DNA of 48,938 nt from Candidatus Homeothermus arabinoxylanisolvens (GTDB taxonomy: Bacteria; Bacteroidota; Bacteroidia; Bacteroidales; Muribaculaceae): positions 1 to 48,938 of the forward strand of contig LUJO01000029.1 of NCBI GenBank assembly GCA_001689405.1, given 5' to 3'. Below are positions 6,698 to 16,029 of this stretch, piece by piece; position 1 is the first letter of the stretch, and every line of letters starts with the position of its first letter. Both the position numbers and the translations under genes were made by a program. Under the pieces are notes generated by a model. That model was given only the letters and a program-made list of their open reading frames with translations. It was not told the origin of the DNA and did no database searches.

Positions 6698-9481
6698 TTA
6701 ATCGTATGATATATTGCGCAATGTGGATATTGAGGCCGAGGCCGACGGCTCGGTCAGCAGTGAGCGTAAGTCGTCATATTCTATGGCTGTGGCCGGTGCG
6801 AAGTCGGATGTGTTCATGTAGTCTATGACCGATTTTATGAACTGCTGTCCTTCGGGCTTGGCCTCAAGTTCTTTAATGTCGGCCATGAGGAGCATGAGCT
6901 TGCCTTTGCCTACCTTGAACTCCATCAGCAAGCCGAGACGATGGTTGCGCTCCACATTGTCGATAACCTGAACGGTCGGGCGGTAGTCGATGGAGTTGAG
7001 CCGGTCAAGTATAAGCGGATAACTGTTTTTCACCACCGTGTACCACTGCCAGTCGCTGTGCTCTTCGGTCGGGTATTGCGAAAGAGCCTTATGTGCGGGG
7101 TCGGTAAGTATGCCGAGGGTTCCGGGCGACACTTTTTTACCGGCATTCTCGCTTATGGTCTTGAACATGCGGTAGTTCCAGTAGTCGGTCTGGAAAAGTC
7201 CTCCTACGGTTACGCTGTCGACAAGCTCACGGCTTGGCGCGAGCAGTACTTTGCCGCCGTTGTTCAGGCACTCGGCCATGGCATCGTCGGGAGTTGTGGT
7301 AAGCATGACGTCGCCCCGCTCGTAACTGCGGTCTTCGGGATATATCCACAGGGGATAGCTGTTTGTAATCCGGTGGTCGGGGATGGAAATCTGCAGCTCG
7401 ACCTTGCGTGCGCGGTCTGTCACAGGCAGTTGTACCGTAATTGAGTCCACATCAATATAGCCCTGACCGTCGGGCAGCGACGACTGTCCCTGCGCTATTG
7501 TCTCTTTACCGTCGACAAGGCGCCAGTTGAGCCCTGCTCCTTCAAGAGTGTGCCCGCTGTAATTGGCTACGGCAAGCCGTGCCGCGAAGTTGTCGCCTTC
7601 GACCAAGCAGTAGGAGGGAAACTCGGCAAGCGCCACTATCTCGTCGCACGAGCGGCGCCATTGTTCGGGCGTGATAAGGCCCTTGCTGTCCATAAACGCG
7701 TCGAGTATGCCTACGAGGGCGGTGCCTTGTCCGGGATAGTCTTTTATGTCAAGCAGCTGGAAGCCGCCCATCGAGGGGGTGCGCAGATTCATCTCCATAT
7801 CGGCGAGATAGAGCCGGGCGGCCCATTGTCCGGAAGCGTTGAAAAAGTCGCGGGCCTGCGAGGCCATGCCGGCATCTTCAAGACGCTTTTTAAACACTGC
7901 GAAATTTCGCGGTTCAAGTACACCGGTATATTTTTTCATTTCGGAGTAGTCGGGATATATCTGAAACTGACCGGTCTCGTGTCCTATGACAGGCACGGGC
8001 GAGCGAAGCACGGCTCCTTCAAAATTTCGCTCCGTACCGGGGTAGGTATTGTTGAGATAGCCGCCTTCATCGGCGTCGGCAAACGAGAACGACGCACGCG
8101 CATGGGCTGAATAGTCGTCACCGCCTCCTACACGGCATGTCACGAAAAAGTCCTGTCCGGGCAGATTGCCTTGCCAGCCGAGATATGCGTTGGTGCCGTA
8201 AGTATACAGATGCTGACGGTCCATCTCGCGGAAGCGGTTGACGAAGCGTTGCATGACAGGCACCTCTCCCCACAGCTCGTTGCCGAGCGCGAAGAGTACA
8301 AACGACGGGTGAGCGCTGTATTGACGCTGTATAGCCTCACCGTCGGCAAGCAGAAAGTCCATCAGCTCTTTCTCCTCGTCGTTGAAACCGCCCCATACGG
8401 GGAGTTCAGGCTGTAGATATATGCCTTCGATATCGGCGGCCTCGAAGCATGCTTCGGGCGGACACCAAGAGTGAAAGCGTACATGGTTAAGGCCGTACTC
8501 CTTTATCGTCCTGAAATATTGACGCCACGACTCCACATCCATAGGCGCGTAGCCGGTAAGAGGAAATACGCATCCGTCATGGGTGCCGCGCAGAAATGTA
8601 AGTGTGTCATTGACGTAAAAATGGCGGTCGCCGGTGCGGAAATCGCGCAGCCCCACTTTGACCGAGCGGCTGTCATGGCCCGGAATTGAAGCCGACACAA
8701 GGTGTCGTACCGGACTCCATTCGCTCCACAGCCGCGCCGTGTCGCCCATTTGTATGGAGGTGCTGTAGACGGCTTTGTCTTTTGACAGCTTCAACACTTT
8801 TCGGTGATTTCCCGCGGTCAGTACGAGTGTCTGTTTGCCTTTTACGAGCGAAGGGTCAGATATTCGTGCGGTTATATTGACTGTGCGCGACTTTGCATCG
8901 GGCACGGTCTTGAGCGAAACTATGTTGAGCGGCGATGTTGCCTCAAGGTTGATGCGGCCCAGTATGCCGTTCCAATTGGTCTGGGTCGACTCCGTGCATG
9001 CATGTGAGTTTGATTTTATCTGTGACGGTATGCTGTCGCCGTTGTCAACCATGACCGTAATTGTATGACGGCCCGGGGCAAGAGCTTTCGACAGGTCATA
9101 CCGGTGGGCTGTCGAAAGATAGCTGCATGAGCCTATACATTTGCCGTCGACCCATACTGTGGACGGACGTGTGCGCTCAAGAGTAAGGGCTATCGACTTG
9201 TTGCGCCAAGATTTCGGTATGTTTACAGTCTTGGAGTAATAGGCGGGTCCGGAATAAGTGAATTTACGCGACAGCTGTGTCGTCTCATCGTAATTGTCAT
9301 TGACTGTGCCTTTGCGGTTGGTGTCCATCGTGCCCGGCAGAAATACGGAGTCGGTTGTAGCGCTTCGGGTCAATCCGAAACTCCATTTTCCTGAAAGGTC
9401 CATGGTATCTCTTTGTGCGGCTGCGTATGATAACGAGCCTGCAATTGCGGCTAAGGCAATCAGATGTTTTAATTTATGCAT
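6698..9481 (-). CDS. Secreted glycoside hydrolase family 2 enzyme
   Basis: This 927-residue protein starts with a signal peptide (LIALAAIAGSLSYAAAQ) and so acts in the periplasm or outside. The N-terminal sugar-binding jelly roll (about 25-185: DLSGKWSF, FLPGTMD, YYSKTVNIP, WVDGK) is followed by an immunoglobulin-like domain (about 186-285). A TIM barrel comes next, with the GH2 signature RGTHDGC...HVRFHSWCPPE. The likely acid/base is E402 in FALGNELWGE and the likely nucleophile E502 in VIGHETGQF. A long C-terminal extension includes an HYPER-like region (about 740-880). The acid/base motif reads NEL rather than NEH or NEY, so it is not a standard LacZ or GUS. Substrate specificity cannot be told from the sequence, and no SusC/SusD pair lies nearby. 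The promoter box lies about 30 nt upstream. Confidence 0.85.
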   Translation of the reverse strand: MHKLKHLIALAAIAGSLSYAAAQRDTMDLSGKWSFGLTRSATTDSVFLPGTMDTNRKGTVNDNYDETTQLSRKFTYSGPAYYSKTVNIPKSWRNKSIALTLERTRPSTVWVDGKCIGSCSYLSTAHRYDLSKALAPGRHTITVMVDNGDSIPSQIKSNSHACTESTQTNWNGILGRINLEATSPLNIVSLKTVPDAKSRTVNITARISDPSLVKGKQTLVLTAGNHRKVLKLSKDKAVYSTSIQMGDTARLWSEWSPVRHLVSASIPGHDSRSVKVGLRDFRTGDRHFYVNDTLTFLRGTHDGCVFPLTGYAPMDVESWRQYFRTIKEYGLNHVRFHSWCPPEACFEAADIEGIYLQPELPVWGGFNDEEKELMDFLLADGEAIQRQYSAHPSFVLFALGNELWGEVPVMQRFVNRFREMDRQHLYTYGTNAYLGWQGNLPGQDFFVTCRVGGGDDYSAHARASFSFADADEGGYLNNTYPGTERNFEGAVLRSPVPVIGHETGQFQIYPDYSEMKKYTGVLEPRNFAVFKKRLEDAGMASQARDFFNASGQWAARLYLADMEMNLRTPSMGGFQLLDIKDYPGQGTALVGILDAFMDSKGLITPEQWRRSCDEIVALAEFPSYCLVEGDNFAARLAVANYSGHTLEGAGLNWRLVDGKETIAQGQSSLPDGQGYIDVDSITVQLPVTDRARKVELQISIPDHRITNSYPLWIYPEDRSYERGDVMLTTTPDDAMAECLNNGGKVLLAPSRELVDSVTVGGLFQTDYWNYRMFKTISENAGKKVSPGTLGILTDPAHKALSQYPTEEHSDWQWYTVVKNSYPLILDRLNSIDYRPTVQVIDNVERNHRLGLLMEFKVGKGKLMLLMADIKELEAKPEGQQFIKSVIDYMNTSDFAPATAIEYDDLRSLLTEPSASASISTLRNISYD

Positions 9482-9511
9482 TTAATATGATCGGTATTTG
9501 ATTGTTCAGTA

Positions 9512-9519
9512 CAAAGTTA
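9512..9519 (-). promoter_or_regulatory. GH2 gene promoter -7 box TAACTTTG
   Basis: An exact minus-strand TAnnTTTG lies 30 nt before the GH2 start codon. No clear -33 TTTG is found at the usual distance. Confidence 0.5.
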
Positions 9520-9630
9520 CTAATTGACACCGTATATAGGTGACGGATGATGTTAATAAACGGGTAACAATATGTTATTTGAACGTTGTATAATGTTGAG
9601 ATAAAACAAATATAATGCTTTTGCGGTATA

Positions 9631-9663
9631 AAAACAGCTCCCGCGCTGTATACACGGGAGCTG
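9631..9663 (-). terminator. Intrinsic terminator after the TlpA-like gene
   Basis: Perfect 9-bp arms CAGCTCCCG (9635-9643) and CGGGAGCTG (9655-9663) form a stem. On the minus strand the stem is followed by a run of T (complement of AAAA at 9631-9634 and beyond). It sits about 30 nt past the stop of the gene ending at 9693. Confidence 0.8.
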
Positions 9664-9692
9664 CCTGATAAATCGGTTGACAGGTATGTAGG

Positions 9693-11579
9693 TTATTTTG
9701 CCACTTCGTCGAGCAGAGCTTTCTTGAACGCGGAGTGGTCGCGCAGGTCGGGACGTCCCGCAGCTTTGCCGGCGCGGTCCACAAGTATGTAGTAGGGGAT
9801 GCCGTCGACGTCAAACCGCTCGCGGAGCTTGGTTATCTGCTCCTCGTTCAGGCGGTAGTGGATGCCTCGTATCTCTTTTATCATCGATATATATTTGGGC
9901 ATGGGCGATGATTCGTCAGCTATGTATATCCACACTATGTCGTCAGATGACAGCTCGCCGTTTTTGGCCGGTTCGTTATGTGCGATAGCCGCGCGGCACG
10001 GGCCGCACCAAGTGTTCCACAGGTCGACCATTACGACTTTGCCTTTGTGCGGAGCTATTATGGCATCGAGAATTTTGGCCGGTGCCACCTCGGGAGTCGG
10101 AGTTATCATTGACAGGTCGAGTGACTCTAATATGGCCTTGCGTGCCTTGTTGTGGGCCACGGCTTCGTCGGCCATTGCCGGATGTGTCTTGCGCAGTTCG
10201 GTAAGCATGTCGTCGGTAAGCTCGGCTTTGTCGGCAAATGCATAAGCATTGTTGTAGTGGTACAAAGCTTCGGTTATGCCCGGATCAATACCTGCGTTTT
10301 TCCATATGCCGCGGGTGTAGCCTAAGTCGGCAGCATTTTCGGCCATGACGAGCTTCGGGTTGTCTAAGTCGAGGCATTCCGCTATGCGGCGTATGTTTTC
10401 AGGCGATAGACTTATGTTGATTGAGTCGGCGGGTATCTTGTCGCCCCAGTTGTCATACTTATTATAATAATTCCGCTCCAGTATGTTACGGAAGTCTGCT
10501 GTCGCATAAATCAGCTGTGCCTGCAGATTGAGTGTCCCGTATTCTTTGGCCATTTCTCCGCAGTCGCCGGCGTCAACTGAATCTTTCAGGGCTTTGTATT
10601 GGTCTATTATATAATCGGTGTACTGCTCACCGTTCATCCTGTAGTCGGCAAATTCGCCTGAATAAAGCTGCATGGCATATCGATTTCTGCCGGTAAGCAT
10701 GTCTATGTTTCCGCATGTACCGGTCGAGTAGTAAGGCAGATAGCTGCCGGCAAACGGATCTTCGCTACCGTCACGTACACTCATGTTGATTTTTCCCGAC
10801 GTGTGCGTGTCGCTGTAGAGGTCTACCGTTTCGCCGGGCATGAGTATGGCGCTGCCTGTGATGGTGGGCTCTTGCGACGGATTGAAGAGAAATATGCGCG
10901 CAGGAGCCGAAAGCGCTATCCTGATGCGGGCGTTGCCGAGCGAGTCGACGGGTAGCGGAGTGTCGCTGCCGGTCTGGCCGTGTACGGTGTTGATGGCATA
11001 GCCTATCTTTTCAATCATGCCGGGGCGGTAGCCGACCAGATGTATGTTTACGGTAGTGGTGTCAAATGCGAATACCGGCTCAGGCAGAGGGCCGTCGGCC
11101 ATAGGTTTGCGCGCTTCGGCCGGAATGTCCGACAGGTTTATGTCGTGGCCCGATTTTCCGGTAAGGTCTATGCCCCAGAGCTGCCATCCGTCATCGGTGC
11201 CTTCCGAGAAGTCTATCGATTCTACATCCGACGGTATGGGCGGGAAAGTCAGTGTAAAGTGTATCACGCCCGAGTCAGGCATCCACACTTCTTTGTCAAG
11301 TGGCATGTCATCCGTACCGGTCAGCACATAGTTCTTGCCGTCAGCCTTGATGAAGCTGCTGCTTGCTATGCGCACCCAGTAGTTGGGTCGGAAATGTATT
11401 ACTCCGTACAGCACTGTTGCCGAGTCGCTCAGCTCGATTTTTTCAAAACTGAGGCTTTTGGTGTTTGCCGCGGTTATAAACGGACGTTCGACAGTACCTC
11501 GGTTATTGGTACAGGCGGTGGCAATCAGCAGTAGCGCGGCTATTGCCATCCCGACAGTCTTGGACAATAAGTTACACAT
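9693..11579 (-). CDS. TlpA/ResA-like thioredoxin-fold lipoprotein
   Basis: The 628-residue protein has a lipoprotein signal (AIAALLLIATAC, cysteine at residue 23). A large beta-rich N-terminal part of about 300 residues follows, then a helical middle, and a C-terminal thioredoxin domain with active-site WCGPC at 524-528 and a cis-proline loop (DGIPYYILVD). The layout is that of Bacteroidetes envelope thiol-disulfide oxidoreductases, where the domain reduces or rearranges disulfides in exported proteins. The N-terminal domain has no function I recognise. The gene stands alone with its own promoter and terminator. Its physiological partner is unknown. Confidence 0.85.
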   Translation of the reverse strand: MCNLLSKTVGMAIAALLLIATACTNNRGTVERPFITAANTKSLSFEKIELSDSATVLYGVIHFRPNYWVRIASSSFIKADGKNYVLTGTDDMPLDKEVWMPDSGVIHFTLTFPPIPSDVESIDFSEGTDDGWQLWGIDLTGKSGHDINLSDIPAEARKPMADGPLPEPVFAFDTTTVNIHLVGYRPGMIEKIGYAINTVHGQTGSDTPLPVDSLGNARIRIALSAPARIFLFNPSQEPTITGSAILMPGETVDLYSDTHTSGKINMSVRDGSEDPFAGSYLPYYSTGTCGNIDMLTGRNRYAMQLYSGEFADYRMNGEQYTDYIIDQYKALKDSVDAGDCGEMAKEYGTLNLQAQLIYATADFRNILERNYYNKYDNWGDKIPADSINISLSPENIRRIAECLDLDNPKLVMAENAADLGYTRGIWKNAGIDPGITEALYHYNNAYAFADKAELTDDMLTELRKTHPAMADEAVAHNKARKAILESLDLSMITPTPEVAPAKILDAIIAPHKGKVVMVDLWNTWCGPCRAAIAHNEPAKNGELSSDDIVWIYIADESSPMPKYISMIKEIRGIHYRLNEEQITKLRERFDVDGIPYYILVDRAGKAAGRPDLRDHSAFKKALLDEVAK

Positions 11580-11637
11580 GGGGATTGTTATTTATCGGTA
11601 ATAATGATGGTTACTTAACAGATTGTTATAATAACCG

Positions 11638-11645
11638 CAAAAATA
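11638..11645 (-). promoter_or_regulatory. TlpA-like gene promoter -7 box TATTTTTG
   Basis: An exact minus-strand TAnnTTTG lies about 59 nt upstream of the start. A second match, TATATTTG, lies at 11654-11647 just upstream, so either may be used. Confidence 0.45.
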
Positions 11646-11700
11646 ACAAATATATTATGAAGCAGATAATTTTTCTGCGAAATTTGCGCAAAAGAGAGCC

Positions 11701-11748
11701 TGCTGCGGATGCCTTGTACGTATTACACTGTGCAAGGCATCCGCAGCA
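11701..11748. terminator. Long hairpin after the DKNYY gene
   Basis: Perfect 16-bp arms TGCTGCGGATGCCTTG (11701-11716) and CAAGGCATCCGCAGCA (11733-11748) with a 16-nt loop lie 27 nt past the stop at 11775. The T-run on the minus side is interrupted (CTCTCTTTT), so termination may be partly assisted. Confidence 0.6.
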
Positions 11749-11774
11749 TTACGCAGTCTACGGTATGACGATTA

Positions 11775-12950
11775 TTATATTGTGGTATTGCCGTATTTTT
11801 CGTTGAGGTATTCTTTCAGCTTGGGTGAGCTCTTGCCGTGGTATATGCGGTTTTTGTCGAACACTGTCCAGCTGTCGCCGTCAGGGAAGTCTATTTTTTC
11901 GAAGCTTTCAGGGTCGGCATCCTGAATTATAGAGTCTTGGAAAAATACATGGCGGTTGTCCTTGCCGTAATTGAAGTCGCCTGTAAGGGCCTCTTTCTTC
12001 CCGGAATAGAACGATGATACAGTCACCGGCTTAAATGTACTTGCATCGGCTTCGGAAATCAAAGTCTTGTTCCACCATACATGATTTTTGTCCTTGTACC
12101 AGTTGTCGGCGATATGCCTGAACGTAGATGCGTCGGCTTCGGGCAGTATTATGAAATCGGCGTCGTATACATGCACGCCGTCAGTATACATGAGGCGGCC
12201 GACTTTCTTTAGCTTCGAGTAATCCTTCAGCTGTGTCGGCTTCGCTTCCGTATACACACGATGTTTGTCCTGACCTATGTAAAAGTCTACTTCGCGGAAT
12301 GTAGCCGGGTCGGCTCCGGCCACAATATCGCCCATAAAATATACTTTGTCTTTGTCAGCCGCATAGCATCCCGATTGCTGAGGTATGTCGGCTTCAACGG
12401 GATGAAACGTCTTATAGTCGATATACGGTATGACATTTCCTGACAAAAAGTATCCGTTTGATTTGTCTTTGGCCCAGCGGGTCTGCCAGTCGTCATTGTC
12501 GCCCAGTAGCTCAAACGTGGGTTTGTCGCTGACATTCAGCGCCGTGCCTTTCCAGTAATAATCATTTTTGTCCTCGGCCAGATAGCGTGTATGGACTTTG
12601 AATGTCGCGGGGTCGCCGCCTTTCACCAATTCGCCGGAAAGATACACGTGAGAGTTGTCGGCCGCATACATTTTACCCAGTACGCGAAATGTCTTGCTGT
12701 TTGTGCCGGAGATAATGTCGCCGTGAAAAAACACATGCAGTCGGTCACGTCCATAACCGTCGGTCAACTCTTCGAATGTCTTTGGATCGGCATCGACTTG
12801 CCGGTAGCTATGACCGCTTCCTTCATTCCATGTATGCCATCTTACTTCCGCCCCGTCGTTTTCATATTCGTTGGCACACGAACCGAAAACAAGCGATATA
12901 ATGATTACTGACTTGACAATTAGACACTTTGATAATGACGGTTTACTCAT
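11775..12950 (-). CDS. DKNYY-repeat lipoprotein
   Basis: This 391-residue protein has a lipoprotein signal (VIIISLVFGSC). The rest is a chain of about eight imperfect repeats of 35-45 residues of the form Y-x-x-DK-x-x-VY-x-x-G-x-x-I-x-x-ADPATF-x-x-V. This is the signature of the DKNYY family. Examples are AADNSHVYLSG, AEDKNDYYWKG, AADKDKVYFMG and KDKNHVWWNKT. Each repeat probably forms beta strands, giving an elongated or propeller-like fold. The family has no established biochemical role. The protein is expected to be anchored in the envelope. It is transcribed alone from a nearby -7 box. Confidence 0.85.
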   Translation of the reverse strand: MSKPSLSKCLIVKSVIIISLVFGSCANEYENDGAEVRWHTWNEGSGHSYRQVDADPKTFEELTDGYGRDRLHVFFHGDIISGTNSKTFRVLGKMYAADNSHVYLSGELVKGGDPATFKVHTRYLAEDKNDYYWKGTALNVSDKPTFELLGDNDDWQTRWAKDKSNGYFLSGNVIPYIDYKTFHPVEADIPQQSGCYAADKDKVYFMGDIVAGADPATFREVDFYIGQDKHRVYTEAKPTQLKDYSKLKKVGRLMYTDGVHVYDADFIILPEADASTFRHIADNWYKDKNHVWWNKTLISEADASTFKPVTVSSFYSGKKEALTGDFNYGKDNRHVFFQDSIIQDADPESFEKIDFPDGDSWTVFDKNRIYHGKSSPKLKEYLNEKYGNTTI

Positions 12951-12990
12951 TTTGTTTAAACTTAAGGATAATACACTTTTTATGCACTTA

Positions 12991-12998
12991 CAAATATA
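12991..12998 (-). promoter_or_regulatory. DKNYY gene promoter -7 box TATATTTG
   Basis: An exact minus-strand TAnnTTTG lies about 40 nt upstream of the start at 12950. No good -33 box is seen. Confidence 0.45.
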
Positions 12999-13139
12999 CG
13001 ATAAATTTTATTAAAATAAGCATGGCGGGTATATAAACCGTCAGGCGGCCATCCGCTTTGTCATAATTATTATGTGTGGCTTTCATGTGCATTGAGCGGT
13101 TTGTGTGGAAAAGTTTTTCGGTATGTCAACTTTTATAGC

Positions 13140-13147
13140 TAACTTTG
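13140..13147 (+). promoter_or_regulatory. pheS promoter -7 box TAACTTTG
   Basis: An exact TAnnTTTG lies 25 nt before the pheS ATG. A T-rich element (TTTTTCG, 13114-13120) lies about 19 nt upstream in the -33 position. Confidence 0.6.
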
Positions 13148-13172
13148 CTCTGTTAAAGTAACTGATACAGCT

Positions 13173-14192
13173 ATGTTGGAAAAGATAAATGCTCTGAAAG
13201 CTGCCGTTGAGCAACTTACGGCCGCAAATGCAGCCGAAGTGGAGGCTTTAAGAATAAAATACCTCAGCAAGAAAGGCGAGATATCGGAACTCATGAACGA
13301 TTTCCGCTCATTGTCGCCGGAGGATAAGCGTATTTACGGCGCTCCGTTAAATGAATTGAAGGCATTTGCCACCGATAAGATAAATTCATTGCGCGAAGCT
13401 CTTGACGAACAGGAAGCCGAGGGAGGCAAACTGGACTTCAGCCGTACGGCTTCGCCCATACCTCTCGGAACACGCCATCCGTTGTCGATAGTACGCAATG
13501 AGATAGTATCGATATTCTCGCGTCTCGGCTTTACTGTAGCCGAAGGCCCGGAAATAGAGGATGACTGGCACGTGTTCTCGTCACTGAACTTTGCCGCCGA
13601 CCATCCTGCCCGCGACATGCAGGACACCTTCTTTATCCAACGCAATCCCGATGTGCTTCTGCGTACCCATACGTCGAGCGTGCAGTCGCGTGTCATGGAG
13701 AAGACGCAGCCGCCTATCCGCATAATCTGTCCCGGACGTGTGTATCGCAACGAGGCTATTTCGGCCCGCGCCCACTGCTTCTTCCATCAGGTCGAGGCTC
13801 TGTATGTCGACGAGCATGTATCGTTTGCCGACCTGAAACAGACATTGCTTTACTTCGCTCAGGAGATGTTCGGTCCCGAGACCAAGATACGTCTGCGCCC
13901 GAGCTACTTCCCGTTCACCGAACCGTCGGCCGAGATGGATATATCCTGCAATCTTTGCGGCGGAAAGGGTTGCTCGTTCTGCAAGCATACCGGCTGGGTC
14001 GAGATACTCGGCTGCGGCATGGTCGACCCCAATGTGCTCGATGCCTGCGGCATAGACTCAAAGAAGTACTCCGGATTTGCTCTCGGCATGGGCGTAGAGC
14101 GTATAACCAACCTTAAATATCAGGTGAAGGACCTGCGTATGTTCTCGGAAAACGACACACGTTTTCTTGAAGAGTTTACCGCAGCACATTGA
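13173..14192 (+). CDS. pheS: Phenylalanyl-tRNA synthetase alpha subunit
   Basis: The 339-residue product has the usual PheS length. The N-terminal coiled coil (about 1-90) binds tRNA. The class II catalytic core follows, with HPLSIVRNEI, the motif 2 region (RTHTSSVQSR, then CPGRVYRNEAISARAHCFFHQVE) and motif 3 (GFALGMGVERITNLKY). A CNLCGGKGCSFCKHTGW insertion carries four cysteines (about 265-282). It is common in PheS of several phyla and may bind metal. PheS pairs with PheT in an alpha2beta2 enzyme that charges tRNA-Phe. No pheT is in this window, so the beta subunit is encoded elsewhere, as is usual in Bacteroidetes. The gene leads a run of closely spaced plus-strand genes. Confidence 0.97.
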   Translation: MLEKINALKAAVEQLTAANAAEVEALRIKYLSKKGEISELMNDFRSLSPEDKRIYGAPLNELKAFATDKINSLREALDEQEAEGGKLDFSRTASPIPLGTRHPLSIVRNEIVSIFSRLGFTVAEGPEIEDDWHVFSSLNFAADHPARDMQDTFFIQRNPDVLLRTHTSSVQSRVMEKTQPPIRIICPGRVYRNEAISARAHCFFHQVEALYVDEHVSFADLKQTLLYFAQEMFGPETKIRLRPSYFPFTEPSAEMDISCNLCGGKGCSFCKHTGWVEILGCGMVDPNVLDACGIDSKKYSGFALGMGVERITNLKYQVKDLRMFSENDTRFLEEFTAAH

Positions 14193-14194
14193 TT

Positions 14195-14842
14195 ATGACA
14201 GTAAAAGAGCGATATCGTCGTGCCATAGAGTGGTTTAAGGTCGCTATACCCGAGGCTGAGACGGAGCTGCACTACGGCTCGCCGTTTCAGTTGCTCGTAG
14301 CGGTTATTCTCTCGGCCCAATGTACCGATAAACGGGTCAATATCGTGACTCCGCCTCTTTTTGATGCTTATCCTACTGCCGAGGCCATGTCGAGGGCATC
14401 GCTCGACGATATATATGCTTTTATAAAATCGGTAAGTTACCCTAACAATAAGGCCAAGTCGCTTCTCGGAGCGGCCAAGATGCTTGTGGAGGAGTATGGC
14501 GGCGAGGTGCCGTCTGACATCGATAATCTTATGCGGCTGCCCGGAGTAGGGCGCAAGACGGCCAATGTCATGCTTTCCGTCGTATGGAATAAGGCGGCTA
14601 TGGCTGTTGACACCCATGTATTCAGGGTCAGCGAGCGCATAGGACTTACCACAGGCAGCAAGACGCCGCTTCAGACTGAAAAGGAGCTGTGCAGCCATAT
14701 TCCGGAAGAGCTTATACCCCGCGCCCATCATTGGCTTATACTGCATGGCCGTTATGTATGCAAGGCGCGTCGTCCCGATTGCCTGAACTGCGGTCTTACC
14801 CAAGTGTGTCGCTATTATCTTCAGGAGAGTAAAAAGAGCTGA
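14195..14842 (+). CDS. nth: Endonuclease III (DNA glycosylase/AP lyase)
   Basis: The ATG at 14195, 2 nt after the pheS stop, gives 215 residues, the family length. A TTG two codons earlier is less likely. The helix-hairpin-helix LPGVGRKTANV carries the catalytic lysine, and the catalytic aspartate lies in VDTHVFRVSERIG. A C-terminal iron-sulfur loop has the spacing C-x6-C-x2-C-x5-C (CKARRPDCLNCGLTQVC). The enzyme removes oxidised pyrimidines and nicks the abasic site in base excision repair. It is probably translated from the pheS transcript. Confidence 0.96.
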   Translation: MTVKERYRRAIEWFKVAIPEAETELHYGSPFQLLVAVILSAQCTDKRVNIVTPPLFDAYPTAEAMSRASLDDIYAFIKSVSYPNNKAKSLLGAAKMLVEEYGGEVPSDIDNLMRLPGVGRKTANVMLSVVWNKAAMAVDTHVFRVSERIGLTTGSKTPLQTEKELCSHIPEELIPRAHHWLILHGRYVCKARRPDCLNCGLTQVCRYYLQESKKS

Positions 14843-14847
14843 CGGTT

Positions 14848-15465
14848 ATGAATGTTGAGCTGACATTTCTGTTTATAATCGAGGTCATAGGTACCATAGC
14901 TTTTGCGATAAGCGGCATACGTATGGCCGCAGCCAAACATTTCGACTGGTTCGGAGCCTATACGGTAGGCCTTGTTACCGCTATCGGTGGCGGTACTCTG
15001 CGTGACATACTTCTCGACATACCGGTGTTCTGGATGCAGACATGGTGGTATCTTGCCGTTACCGGACTTTCGCTCTTTGTCGTGATAGCTTTCAAGAGAA
15101 TTCTGGTAAAGACCCAGATACTGTTTATATTTGATACTATCGGGCTGGGGCTTTTTGTGGTCATAGGCATACAAAAGACCATAGCGGCCGACTATCCGTT
15201 CTGGGTAGCGGTCATAATGGGTGTCATAACCGGAGCTCTCGGCGGTGTCATACGCGATATACTTGTGAACAACGAGCCGCTGCTGTTTCAGAAAGACATC
15301 TATGCCACGGCATGTTTTGCCGGCGGCCTTGTATATTGGATAATGTCATTGGCCGGGGCCTCTCAGCTTGCGCAGGGCCTTGCATGTGCCGCAGTAGTCA
15401 TAATCATACGCATATTGGCTGTGCGGTTCAGCTGGTCGCTGCCTGTACTTAACCAGACCGAATAA
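14848..15465 (+). CDS. TRIC-type (UPF0126/YadS-like) membrane protein
   Basis: This 205-residue protein has about seven hydrophobic helices. It contains two related glycine-rich halves, IGTIAFAISGIRMAA...GLVTAIGGGTLRDILL and GLGLFVVIGIQKT...GVITGALGGVIRDILV. This internal duplication is the hallmark of the UPF0126 family, whose members form trimeric cation channels (prokaryotic TRIC). It lies 5 nt after nth. Ion selectivity and role in bacteria are not settled; glycine transport has also been suggested for relatives. Confidence 0.9.
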   Translation: MNVELTFLFIIEVIGTIAFAISGIRMAAAKHFDWFGAYTVGLVTAIGGGTLRDILLDIPVFWMQTWWYLAVTGLSLFVVIAFKRILVKTQILFIFDTIGLGLFVVIGIQKTIAADYPFWVAVIMGVITGALGGVIRDILVNNEPLLFQKDIYATACFAGGLVYWIMSLAGASQLAQGLACAAVVIIIRILAVRFSWSLPVLNQTE

Positions 15466-15483
15466 CCATAAAAACATAAGATT

Positions 15484-15921
15484 ATGACACAACCCATCAA
15501 TTCGCGCGAGTCGGTCATGCAGTTTATGAAATATGCATGCGTGGGTGTGCTGAACACCCTTGTAACGCTATGTGTGATATATGTATGCAAGTCACTGCTT
15601 GGTGTCAATCCGTTGGTGTCAAATGCCATAGGTTATGTATGTGGTGTGATAAATTCTTTTTTGTGGAATAAGAACTGGGTATTCAAGACCTCGGGCCACT
15701 ATTGTCGCGAGGCTGTGAGGTTTCTCGTCGGATTCTTTGTGTGCTACGGATTGCAGCTGCTGGTTGTGTGGTTGTTAAGCTATCGCACCCCGCTTAAGAA
15801 TTTCCAGTTTGATATAGCCGCATTCACATTGTCGGGCTACGGTGTAGCCACCCTTATCGGCAATGTCGTATACACGGTAGTCAACTATATATACAATAAG
15901 ATCATAACCTTCAGAGGCTGA
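15484..15921 (+). CDS. GtrA-like four-helix membrane protein
   Basis: This 145-residue protein has four predicted membrane helices. It carries GtrA features: FMKYACVGVLNTLVTLCVIYV at the N terminus, NAIGYVCGVINSFLWNKNWVF in the middle and VNYIYNKIITF at the end. GtrA proteins are thought to help move undecaprenyl-linked sugars across the membrane, often in O-antigen or cell-surface glycan modification. No partner glycosyltransferase adjoins it. It is the fourth gene of the closely packed run that starts at pheS. Confidence 0.88.
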   Translation: MTQPINSRESVMQFMKYACVGVLNTLVTLCVIYVCKSLLGVNPLVSNAIGYVCGVINSFLWNKNWVFKTSGHYCREAVRFLVGFFVCYGLQLLVVWLLSYRTPLKNFQFDIAAFTLSGYGVATLIGNVVYTVVNYIYNKIITFRG

Positions 15922-15969
15922 ATTGCCGCCGGCTTTTACATTAGTTAACATACCTACTTGACAGCCGAG

Positions 15970-16026
15970 ATGAGTACCGATACAGACGGCGATGTATATA
16001 CATTTAAATTGAAAATAAAGTTGTGA
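15970..16026 (+). other. Possible 18-codon ORF before the response regulator
   Basis: An ATG at 15970 opens an 18-residue frame, MSTDTDGDVYTFKLKIKL, stopping 3 nt before the LytTR gene start. The frame is open upstream only to a TAA at 15946. The VYTFKLKIKL ending resembles the last strand of a histidine-kinase ATPase domain, so it could be a remnant of a lost partner kinase, a translational coupling leader, or chance. Confidence 0.2.
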
Positions 16027-16029
16027 CAT